Part shown: piece by piece, positions 10,918-22,109 of the stretch
Layout: every line of letters begins with the position of its first letter
How positions within the stretch are numbered: position 1 is the stretch's first letter
Assembly: GCF_008831285.2 (NCBI RefSeq)
Contig: NC_045143.1
Span: 744,001 to 808,000 of the forward strand
Direction of reading: 5' to 3'
From: Nymphaea colorata
Taxonomy: Eukaryota; Streptophyta; Magnoliopsida; Nymphaeales; Nymphaeaceae
Length of the DNA stretch: 64,000 nucleotides
Made by a program: the position numbers and the translations under genes
The notes under the pieces: generated by a model
The model's input: only the letters and a program-made list of their open reading frames with translations
What the model was told of the DNA's origin: nothing
The model's database searches: none

Positions 10918-13544
10918 TCACTGGAAGAGCTCTGGAAGATGTGCATTGGTCAGCTTGGTCCTCTTGGAGAACTCACGCTTCTTCTTCTGTTTCGGTTTAG
11001 GCTTGATTCCCTGCACCTCTGCCACTTCTTTTCTTTTGGCTGTGTTGGTCGCTGGTTTCATTCCATTCTTCTGCAGATCTTTTTCTATGTCAACCATGTC
11101 TCTAGGCAATTCTATCCCTCTGAAAAGCTGCTTTATGTCATCATCTACTTTCATTATTGCCCTCGGATCATTTGGGTAGACAATGTCTTCCTGAGAGTCC
11201 AAGTTAGAAAGCAACCAAACCTCACCAGCTGCTTTAAGTTCCTGCATGTGGCCTCTCCATAGTAAGCAGAAAGAATCACATTCAAACCGTCAGCACACAC
11301 ACCCCTTGTTTCCATGCAAGCTGTCGACCAGATTCACATGGAATATGGAATCATGCATAGGTGTGTGGTAACAAATAAAAAGAAGTCAAAATCTCTCAAA
11401 ACAGGATATAGTGAAAAAAACAATTGGACTTGCAAGAAGCCACTTCATGGTTCAGACAAGTTACCCAACAAACATTACAACCTTTCTCAAACTTCGGATT
11501 CATCCGATCCTAGAAATTTATGCATCTAACCTTCTAATTGTGAAAGGACTGAAGCTGGAAAGAATAATAAATTACAACGGAGAAAGATCGGAATTCATCC
11601 AAATTTCAGGAAATAAAACATCAATATGCTCAACATGCAATTGAAAGATACCTGCAGATCCTCCACAACAGAGGGATATGCATCCTTGAGATCAATTACA
11701 GCAACCCCGTTCAGAGCTTTACGGATAAGAACAAGAAGCTCTTGTTTGCTCTTTATGTCATGTTTTGACTGCATAAAGAAACAGGATAAGTATTATGTTA
11801 AATTTTCCAGTAAAAAGCAACTTAGTGTAGGAACATATTTCTGTGGATGTGCACAAAGGTGTTGCGTACATACATATTCCAATTTATAGGATCCTGAAGA
11901 ATATTTTTTGATAAATACTCACCCCTTCTTGAGGCCAATATCTAAATTTAATATCTCAGTTCCAGCCAATATTTGTATGTACTTTACATATTTATGTACC
12001 AAAGTTCCAGAAACTGCTCTAGCAAAATTTAAATGCCTATATGACACAGCGCAAGATAAATATACCTTGTAAGAAAAGCACCTTCCATCGTAATTTACTT
12101 TGATGTTCTTTCTCAAAATGTCAAAGACAGACTTATTTGCATTGATATCAACATAACAGAACTCGTTGATTTGCTCAGGTGTGAATGCCTGCCTTGTCTA
12201 CATAAATATGGAAAAAAGGTGAAGAATTTAGTCACTTCTAGATAGGACATAAGCTAATAAAAGTACCTGCAAACTGGAAAAATAAAAGCATTTTGGAGTC
12301 TTGGACCCCCACCCCCATTAACACAAGTATTTTATTATGTTTCATTTCTTCCTAGCAAACAAACTATAGTCTATTTCAGTAAAGTAATAGACTTCCTAAA
12401 ATAGCAAAGTTGAAGGTGCAATGTCTGGCATTTTTTTTTTTAATTCATAAGTCTTGCCTTAACAGAAGAAATTCCTCATCCAACAGAACTCTCCATCACA
12501 TGAACTAAATAGATAGCTTTGTATGGTTGGTCTATAAAAGCATAAAAAAACATTATGTTCCCAACACAGTTCATGCTAAATTCTCCCACAAACTGCAATA
12601 CAATGTGGTGGTTACATTCTTATTTGTGTGATTCAGCCCCTGACTTTTACATTTAACTAAAAAAATGTGCAGAATAACATCAATACACTATTCTCAAGAA
12701 GGACAACTAACTGGTCAGTCAAGAGAGAGAGAGAGACTCATTAATATACTCCTCAACTAGGTCACACTTCGTTCTAGATGAACCTTTTATTCCACATATC
12801 CACATGAATGACTGTTCTAGCATCCATAAAAAAAATTATTTTGCAATAGGACATTAAGTTTAGATGCTCTTCAAGTCTATTATTCCTGTCAAGTGTTAAT
12901 TCAGCTGATTTTTTATGATATATCAGGTTGTCAACCTGCACTAGCTGCAGTGAACCTTTACAAGAGAAAAAATTATATCAGCTCGCTCCTAGAGGTAATG
13001 TTCATTGAAGCATGAAACAAAAAGTAAATGCATGTAAAAGTCCAAGATTAAACACAACAGATTCACAGAAATACCAAAAAAAAAACTCCCAACCTTTTAA
13101 ATGAAATCAAACATATGGTACAGATGAGGTTCCAAAAGACGTCCACACAAAATAAGGCCTAAAAACTCTACCAGCAAGCCCATTTAACAAGAGAAATCAG
13201 GTATTATGGCTAGAGAAACTATTTAAGATTATAATATTTATGTGCTAGCAAACAGGAAACATAAACAAAAATAGTTAAACCCTTACCTCAAAAAGCAGGT
13301 CTATAACACGCTTAACCTGTGAACCAGCTGTGGATTTTCTAATAGAATTAATGTACTGAAGCCTTTCAGTATCATTAGAAAATTTAATTGGAACAGGGGA
13401 TTTTTGTGGAACTGAAGCTGTAGGAGCAGCCCTATGAGGCTGCTTTTGCTTGGAAGCTGTTGCCTGTGCAGAGATACCTACAAGAGTCGACTGGCACTTC
13501 TCTTGTTGACTCCTGAATTTGTTTAGCCTCTCCTTCAAATCCAT
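10918..13544 (-). CDS. Transcription initiation factor IIE beta subunit
   Basis: Small subunit of general factor TFIIE, which joins RNA polymerase II and TFIIH at core promoters in the nucleus. Four coding exons in phase 0: 13287-13544, 12066-12197, 11652-11768 and 10918-11241, all with GT-AG introns, giving 276 residues, near the usual plant length of about 280-290. The N terminus (MDLKERLNKFRSQQEKCQST) is typical of plant TFIIE beta. A proline/serine linker follows, then two winged-helix regions: residues about 60-130, including QVKRVIDLLFE and FTPEQINEFCYVDI, and about 131-200, including ELLVLIRKALNGVAVIDLKD and GEVWLLSNLDSQEDIVYPND. The tail is very basic (KPKPKQKKKREF) followed by TKLTNAHLPELFQ. 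A likely leader acceptor (TTTTGCAG) lies 40 bases before the ATG, so an untranslated first exon is expected upstream. The call is firm. Confidence 0.93.
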
Positions 13545-16500
13545 AAAGTATGGACTGGTATATCATAAATTGGCCTCAGGTAAACTGCAAAAGCTTGAAC
13601 AACCTAACAAACAATAAAAATTAGTTAATCAATGTTGCAGCAAAGGTGTTAATATATGCATAAGTAAGCAACAGATGGTGCAGCCATACATGCACACACA
13701 CCATCAGCAAGCCCAGACTCACACGTAGGTTATTGATCATTTAATGCTGAACTATCTTCCAAATGTGACACATTGTTATGAAATAATTTAAAACAGATGG
13801 CACTGTCAGATTGGTTCAACGAAATTAGAACAGCATTAGCACGGTAAAAAAAAAAGGTAGTTCGCTAACTTGAAGGTCCTAAAAACCTTGAAAGTTCATT
13901 CTGGAAAAATTAAATCATCACTTTCTGCAGGACGCACCCTTCCAATTATGAAAAAAAACAGTGAAAGTCCCATGTTGAAAGTTACGTCCTTCTATCTGAA
14001 ATGATTCCTTACATCACAAAAATGTGCACTTTCCACAAAATCACAAAGATGTACTATGTAAGAAGCATAAGATTTATCTACATTGTTTTTCCTCCTTGTA
14101 TTACTCTCCAACTTCTGTTATTGCTTCTTAATTGTGCCTCTTGTGGTTCCTAAACAAGTCATGCTTCACAATAGAGCAATTTGTCAACAATTGCTTATAA
14201 CCTTATACCTTGACATCAGATGATCATCATCCTTTCCACTTTGGTAACTATAACACAGGCTCAGTTTATGCCAAGCCAAATTCTTAAACATTATCTATGT
14301 TACCATCTCATAGTTTGCAATAATAGGTTGATTGAAACAAGGTTGTAAAAAGATGTGAAGAAAGATATTTTTAAATTTCTAGGGAGCTAGAAGTACTGAC
14401 CGATTTGGAGGATACAAGCGTAATGCAAAGACAAAAGTGTTGGAAGAAAAATACACGTTATTCTAATCAATTAAGAAAGATTGTTTGACACAAAAATGGA
14501 AAACATTAGGATTAGGAAAATAAAACTTAAAACAAGATAGCATGACAACAATAAACGACAAACAACCACCTTGTTTTTGGAGAACCCATTGTCTAACAAC
14601 CTTCCTAATATGTTTGACAAGAACTATATGGAAAGAAGCAATGGTTTGTATGGTGGTCCGCAGCCTTCATAACCAAGAAAGACCTCTGTTCTGTGTCTTG
14701 TATCTGTCAATTCACTCACAATTGCTGTTAATGGGTGTATTAAGTGGTGATACTGTATCTTGGTTGTTAAACTACTTAAAAGTCCAAAAGTTTCTTTTTG
14801 ACAAAGGCACCAACTTGAGAATAATATCATTTTCATACATTCTATACTTGTGCTTTCCTATATATGACTTCACAGCAAGCAGAAGCTTCTAAATCCAATC
14901 ACTTGGGTGAATAACCACTAACAGAAAACGGTTTTGTACAATTTGACCAAGATGAGCAATGGTTCAAGATCACCTCCTTTACTTCATAAATGTAGTATAC
15001 ATTGGCAAGTTATACTCTTTTCTGTAGGCTATTCTGTATGCTGATGTTATCAAACCCAACTAACTGATCAGACACATAACCAAGGCTTGTAGGCAAGATT
15101 TATGTTTAACAGGACTAATTTTCCGATTACCCTGCCCGGAAATTTCTACCATTGAACTACTTGAGAGGCTTGGCTGCACGAATCTCAAGATTGTATTCTG
15201 GATTCTGCATCCTGCATGTAGCTAGATCACTAGTCCTCGGTGATGGCCTTGAATGTCAATTTTGACCAATTACTAGGATTAGGATCAGAAGCAGTTTCAT
15301 ATTCGTACGCGATTCCACCAACATGAATCACAAACAAGATTCCCTGTCAAGGGCACAAGAAAAGCAAATAAAAAGATAAATGCTTTCATTGCAAAAGTGG
15401 AAGAGATCTTTCTATGGGGAAACAGCTTTCCTGAGGAAACATAATTAGTTGAGTTCATTCAAGCCCATGTCCGCACTATTACAAAACGTAAACCATCAAA
15501 TCAAAATGCTCAGACTCCATAAACCAAAATGTTCAACGTTGTCTCATAGATTCTTTCTGAGAATGAAATCTGCCACAACACGGAGATCCAAAACAGACCT
15601 GGTAAAAGAAAATCAATCCGACCAAGAGAAAACGTAAAATATTGAACTAAAGAAACAGAAAAATCCTATAGGCAACAAAAAGGAGATCTATTTCCTACCC
15701 ATCCCAGCAACGATATCTCATTGAAAATTTTAAAGGCCCATAAGCCATAGAACAAGTGTGTTTCAAAGCGATCAGGGCCACAAACTATAATTAACTCCTG
15801 CATGATCCCATACACCAAAATTTCGTTCTCTGCATCAACACCAAGTTGCAAAAGATAAGTAGGCATTAGGCAAAGCTTTTGTCAATTGGTAGTCTCTCAA
15901 ATTATCTTTCCCCCACAACGTGCGAAACCATTCAAACTACTAATTCTAATTAGCCACAAGAATTACGAATTTTCATAAATTTCAACCTCCTTTGCCCTAC
16001 ACTAAAATGATCAAATTTTGCATTCCCATCACCATCTTGAAGCCATTTAGGAGGAATTTTTTGTTTACACAGTAGCTTTTCGATCAAGCCAATTTCAATG
16101 AATTTTCAACAAAGTGATCTCTGCGGGCTCCTTCACAAGCCCAGGAATTTTAATGAAATGCTCATTCAAAAAGTTATTTTATCATCCAGCATACCAAACA
16201 TCTTCCAGTCAAAATTATTATGATATATATGTACTTCTGCTTTTCAACAACATAAACATTGAGCAGCCATTGACAAAATTTTGCCAGCTTCGAAAAATGA
16301 ACTACACAGGTTCCTTATTGAAACAACCACTAGATGAAACGAAATGACTTTCATCCCACAAAATGGATGTGCATATACGGCCGATGGAGACATTTAGCGC
16401 ATTCTACCACTAAACAAGAAGACGGATATTAACATCTCGATCACAAATACAGGAATAAAGCAAAGCAGCAAATCAACCCAAGTAGCCTGACCCCATTTCT

Positions 16501-16870
16501 TTTCCGTCAATGGACAAAGACATAGATTAAATGGAAATATCAAATGGGGACTCAACTGGGGAGATCGAACAGAATTTGGTGGTGATGATAGCCAATGTTC
16601 TTCAGTGGATACCGCCAGTTGCAACTGGAACTTCTTTCAGCCAAAACCAGCCGCACGCCGGATAAATGCGAACATGAAAGGGCAACTAGAAAGGTATCAC
16701 CATGGAGGGAGACAACGGCAAAAGGAAGGTGACACGGGCCTTGTTGCGCCAATGGAGACTGATGTTGAGGGTTCACTACTAACTGATGAATGGAAGCGGG
16801 AGAAAGGGATTAAGGCACCATAGAGAGCAGAGAGAGAGGGAGAGGGAGAGGGGGGAGAAGGAAGGCCACC
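13545..16870 (-). other. Probable leader intron and 5' leader of the TFIIE beta gene
   Basis: A good 3' splice site ends at 13585, just before the TFIIE beta start. The next CT-rich, GC-richer stretch on this strand is at about 16560-16870, reading CTCTCCCTCTCTCTCTG, which looks like a plant leader. I infer a leader intron of up to 3 kb. Part of the interval (15230-16408) also contains three spliceable open segments with membrane-protein character that might belong to a separate gene. Otherwise AT-rich with nothing recognisable. Confidence 0.4.
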
Positions 16871-18110
16871 TTAACGAACCCTGGATCAGATATCTTTCAA
16901 TATTCACGCTACTATTAGTTGTGAGAAATCGGGTCTAGGGATTTCGATGGGTCCGAAAGGTCTCGGAACCAGATCCATTTAGGCAGATCTGGTAGAGAAG
17001 GATAAATCTGGATTTTGGACATGATGTACGGTCAAGGTATCTGTGTCTTGATCCAATAAGGATCCACCAAATTTGAATTCAGATACACTTCCAAAATTTC
17101 AAGAATGAATCCAAGTTTGAGCCATGAATCCTACGAAAGAAGATCCCCTACTAAAGAAAAGTTTACATGTAGATTTTAAAAAAAGTTTGTTTTGCAAATT
17201 GTTATTTTGACCTCGTCTAAATTTTCAAACCATAATTCAACCTCTTTCATGAAAAATTCCTAGTTCCGCCCCAAATCCCACCTAAGAAAGATTAAAGCAA
17301 GTGAGGCAGCAGTATTACATGTAAAGTATATGAAATTGTATATTTTTTTTCTTTTTGAAGTTTATTACAAATTAAAGAAGCTATAAAGGACATACCATAG
17401 CTAGTCGAATTCGCTGTATAGATAAGTAAGTTGTTAGTTTGATTTTCATTGGCGCAATTACTCATAAGCCTTATGAAGCGATACATGACACTAAGATGAT
17501 GATGTAGTCTCTATTTTAGGGCGCGATAGATTCATGCACCCCAAAACCTAGAAGCAAGTGGGCTTCGGATATCCTTTGGGCAGCTCCCTTCATTTTCCGG
17601 TGAGCGAGAGGTTCATCCCACTGCTTGAAACGAGACCAGAAGGCCCCTCATTTCCACTGCCTCTTGGTCTTGAACTACAAAAAAATGAGAAAAAATTGCG
17701 CTTTTAGGTATCAAATTAAAATACATAGCAGAAAAAGGTCAATATGAATCACCGTAATTTGACCAATTAAATGTTTAAGTTGCTCATCACGTTGTTCATG
17801 CTTTAAAGTTGTTTGGACTTTTCTCTCGTCCAAAATTGTTCTAACCTGATATTATATTTTTGGCCATGTTAATTCATCTTCCAAGAATTCTTCGTGAAGT
17901 CAAAATGGAAATCTTGCTTGGTTGTGATAAAGGGCCTCTAAGAAATCTTCTCTCCACATATATCCACAACGAGAAATGGATCCTTATGTCCTTTTAATTT
18001 GGTGCAAATGTACACACATATACGACCAAATAGAGGGCCCCAAGCCCCTGGCTCCCATTACTTATAACCCCTAGTGTTCACTCATTCCCATACATAAAAT
18101 CTCTCTCTTC

Positions 18111-18113
<3 letters not shown>

Positions 18114-18160
<47 letters not shown>

Positions 18161-18180
18161 GTCTCTCTCTCTCTCTCTCT
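18114..18180. repeat. Compound microsatellite (CT)n(AT)n(CT)n
   Basis: CT 18114-18134, AT 18135-18160, CT 18162-18180. It is followed directly by ATAAAAGC, so a TATA-like CTATAAAAG spans the junction. Confidence 0.95.
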
Positions 18181-19354
18181 ATAAAAGCATTAGAGTTATT
18201 AAATTATTACTCTTCCAGCCAAAATTTCTCACTCTGCTAGTAGCTCAAATATGGAGTTAAAAGATCTTGATAAGTTTACTAAAACCCTGATTCAATTATT
18301 AGAATAAGGCAGAGAATCACTCTAAACTGTCTTTAAGATCCTCAAATGGGCAATTTAAATATTGGGATGAAGCTTCTTTCAGTACCCTATTGCCTGACCT
18401 ATACTATTAAGTTAAAAGCAATAAGATAACATAATTGAATGAAGCATTCCCCAAGTTTCCTTCCTCCTGCCCCCAATAATGCATTTGTTTAGTCATTCAT
18501 CTTATATTAAATGCATCTGCACAAAAACACAATGTAATAGCTTGGGAAGCAACAATAAAACCGACCTCGTGTTTGAATATTTGCTTTTAGCCGCCTGGGT
18601 TAGGGGAAAGAAGGTAGGTAAGCAAAAAGTTTTCAATAATTGAGTGTCTTTTTGTTATATCGCTAAAATTTCAGTGCCTTTCTGCAAACTTTCATTTCTA
18701 ATTATTTGTAGTTCTTTTATCTGTACATCTTGATGGAAGCTTGTGTAGGTGCAATTTCTAAGAAGCTTCATACTTGCAGTGACGTGCTCCTCTTTCTCTC
18801 TCTCTTTGGGAGAGGACAGATGACCACCTACATGTGGCTTGTATGATAAATTCGTGGATCCAATAAGTTGTGAATGTTGAAGGTTCTCTTGACAATTGGC
18901 CACATATTATCGGTGGTGGCGGCCGGATTATCGACACGTAGGCGGCCGACTGTCCAGATAACACCTCCCTCAGGTTGTTCAAAAGAACTACAAGCAGCTT
19001 ATTCTTTTTTTTAAAAAAAAAAAAACTCATTTGGCTCTAGCAATACTCAAGATGAATGTTGATCTCCTGTGCATTTAGCTGATCCAAATCCGAAAGAAGT
19101 TGTTGTGATGGATCTATTCTGACTGGGAAGGAGTTTCCGAAATCAAAGAAGGTCAAGAGTTCAATACCCAGGTCGAAACACATTTAAAACTAACTATAGT
19201 GAGAACCAAAACTCCATGCATTTAACTCGGAATATTTCTGCGATCAAAAATATTGCTTTTAGGCAGACCCACCTATTAACTCATGAGCATGACATCCACA
19301 CAGTTAGTTTCGCAAAAAAAACGCATAAATGAGTCAAATTCTCAACAAATAGTC

Positions 19355-19377
19355 TATATATATATATATATATATAT
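19355..19377. repeat. (TA)n microsatellite
   Basis: Perfect TA run in AT-rich spacer. Confidence 0.93.
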
Positions 19378-20239
19378 TCTCTTGACGGTTGACGGGAATT
19401 ATAGCATAGTTGATGGGGAAGACCGGAAAGAAAAAGAGAAAAGAAAAAAGAGGATAAGGGTGAGGATTGGATGATACCTGCCCTTGCTTATCCTTGAATG
19501 ATGCCCACACCTTGGGCAGCAGTCAACATTAGGAATTCTGATGGATCAAATTCTCAAGATAGCATGACCCATGCTTCCCCCACACACAAAAGAATATGCC
19601 TCCTACTTCTTTTCCTTGGGATCTGGGTATTCTTTTCCCTTTGGTGAAACCATTAATATAACTATGCGCTGCACGCACAGCTTTTGTGGGAGAGGAAAAG
19701 TAGTAATTGACTGATGATAACTTGTGCAAGCAGATTGATTGCCTTGAAAAGCTCATGCTGATAAGATTTAACTCTCGAATTTTGCAGATTCGAGCCCGAC
19801 ACTATCAAACACACCGAAAAACGACGGCATTGATAAGAAAGGTTAGTTGTTTTGAATAGTTAAAAAGAATTATTGCAATAGCCATAGTTAGGCAGGTTGG
19901 CTTGTTCTGACTCCTCTTATATTCAAAAATCATGAAAGCTATATAGTAGTACCATTGACTACCTAGGTTGGGCAATCCGCACGTCAGCAGTGACGATATC
20001 TTTACACACAAAGCTTCCATATTTATCAACATGGGAACGTTCATATTTGCTTTTCTTGAATGAGTATCCCAATAATACACATTTGATGGACCAATTTAAT
20101 ATATATATATGTATAGTTTTTGCTAATCAGCATGTTGATAAGAGGAGTGGTTGTGATCAGCGTTCCCACTATCATGTCGGCCCGTTACTCAAAAGCGTCC
20201 TCTTCTAGTTTTTTTTTTTTTAAATTTATGATTTTAATT

Positions 20240-20760
20240 ATTTTTAATCGAAGACCAAACGGAAAGTTAGTCAACATGAACCAATTTCCATCGGCTAATA
20301 GCACCTTCAAAGCAATCACGTTAGAATATGACCGAATCGGCCGGTTCGATTCAGCGGCCGATTTGAAGGCATAAGGGATCATTTTGTAAATTATTTTAAG
20401 TGGTTTTAATTGTTTAAACTGTTTTGTTAATATATTTTCATGCCTAAAAAATAATGTTTAAATATTTTTGATGGATTTTAAATCGAATTGGTGAACCGGC
20501 CAATTCATTTAATTGGTACCCGAACCGTGAGTCTCTCTCTCGTTCACACAAAAATTAATATATTACTTTATTTTATTTTGTTTAAAATTCAACAAGCTTA
20601 TCTGAATGGGGCTTAGTCGGGAAATTCGAGTGAACCGGTTAACTCGGAGCGGGTTATGACTTTCGGGCTGGTCCGATGCCAAAACCCGGCCCAGTCAGTC
20701 GGTTCGATTGGTTTGGGTTCCCATTTGGATCCGGATTCAGATTCTGGACAACGATCCGTT
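20240..20760. repeat. Degenerate GGTTCG/CCGGTT-rich repeat
   Basis: Recurring words such as CCGAATCGG, GGTTCGATT, GAACCGG and CCCGAACC in non-tandem order, of a kind common in plant spacers. No coding content or terminal repeats are seen. Confidence 0.4.
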
Positions 20761-21299
20761 TCCGGCGCGCTTAGCAGCACCACACGTTGGCAGGCGACTT
20801 CGTTCCTTTCTTCGAGATAAGCTAAGCTGCCTCAATTGTGCATTTCTATAAAAGTGCAGGGCTGTTTCGGTAATTTCCGTGCCCTTCTCCTCCCCCCTCT
20901 CCCGCCTCCTCGAGAACGCGGCGTGAGTCCTGCGGACCGTCACCGTCAGACGTAACGGCGAGGGGAAAGGCTTTAACCGGTGGAGGCTTTGCTCGGACCC
21001 GTGATGAACGCGCTTTTCAAATTCTCGGCTCATTTTCAAAGTACAACGATTTTTTCATGGTTGCTTTCGCAAATATAAATTTTACAAAAATTTCGTAAAT
21101 TGTGAGAGCATGATGGTCTCCCTTAGTGTGGTTGCTTTCGTGGTTTTATTTATTTACATTTTTTGTGATATTACGCTTCTTGGATTTTTTTTAACCTCCG
21201 ATTTCAACGCGTTATTTTGGGGGAGATGGGTTTGTAGCATTTATTTTGGGCATAGACTGAATCCGTTACAGCTCTTGTGCTGTTATTTGTTGACGGACG

Positions 21300-22109
21300 T
21301 TTTGCTTCTCTATCGCCCTCCCTCGCTCTCTCTCTCTCCATTTCTCCCTTCTCTCCCGCGGTCACGGCGACCGTCGATATGGCGACGGGGCGATCGAGAT
21401 GAGGCGCTCTCATCCGTCGATCTTCTTCTTCTCCCCTCGCGGCAGCTCAAGAACGACGCTTCCCTCTCCCTCCCTTCCATTTCCTGGGCCGTCGGATCGC
21501 TCCATCGTCCGAAGGGACTCGGCCGTCGTCGTCATGCCTCTCTGCACCGCGCGCCTGGTTTTCCCTCCCGTCTTCGGCGGATTCCGGCTCCCCCGTGGTT
21601 AGGGTTTCTCGTCTTCGTCTTGCTTGTCGTTTTTCTGGTTCGCGGATGATGGGTGCCGACGTTTTCTGATTCATTTTCAGGTTAGGGTTTCGGGTATCGG
21701 TCTGTCCATTTAGAGTTCGTGTTTCGTGGACGATGAGGTCGGATGGTGCTCTGATCGCTTTCTAGGGTTGGTGCGAAGACTCCTCTTTCCGTATCTCTGG
21801 CTGTTTGATTCGTCGGTGATGGGTTCCGACGTTTTCTAATTAGTTTCAAGGGTTAGGGTTTCTTGTTGCTAGAAAGGAAAAGGGAAAATATCCGCGTTTT
21901 GGGGTTTCCTGTAGAAATTTTCCTTTTTTCTTCCTTTTCTGTGGCTTTGATTTGCGGTAGTGTTGATGGGGGTGGTTTTTGTAGATGGAATAGAAGAATG
22001 ATAGATTTTTGAGATGCTATTGTGGGTAACGGTGGAAGAGCAGATCCAACCCCACCGGGATCGAGAGAGGGACGATGAGGAGGGGCTTCTTCTAACAGGG
22101 TTGATGCCC
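21300..22109 (+). promoter_or_regulatory. Leader region of the HSP20-like gene with telo-boxes and tiny uORFs
   Basis: CT-rich, GC-richer sequence from about 21310 looks like a transcribed leader. Three telo-box motifs TTAGGGTTT lie at 21599-21607, 21682-21690 and 21853-21861. Two blocks offset by 170 bases (about 21641-21690 and 21811-21861) are clearly related, each with GATGGGT.CCGACGTTTTCT followed by a telo-box. Two minimal uORFs (ATG GAA TAG at 21985 and a four-codon frame at 21998-22012) precede the in-frame ATG at 22014. Leader splicing is likely but I could not fix the sites. Confidence 0.55.

Larger units (their letters stand above)
16871..21300. other. Intergenic spacer
   Basis: No supported gene. 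About 16920-17120 carries the GGATCC-type degenerate repeat. 17160-17290 resembles the end of a decayed element (TTCCGCCCC). A CT-TA-CT compound microsatellite lies at 18114-18180, followed by a TATA-like CTATAAAAG and an 18-codon ATG frame at 18251-18307. A TA run lies at 19355-19377. 20240-20760 is rich in GGTTCG, CCGGTT and AATCGG words, another degenerate repeat type. 20760-21100 is GC-richer with no gene apparent. Confidence 0.5.

Noticed and set aside
14542-14892. 116-codon plus-strand frame inside the TFIIE beta upstream region
   Set aside because: No conserved motif; neighbouring frames read equally well, so it is most likely chance in AT-rich intron.
19727-19800. TTCGAGCCCGACA resembling the T-arm region of a tRNA
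   Set aside because: No acceptor, D or anticodon arm can be formed around it. No tRNA or rRNA gene was found in the window.
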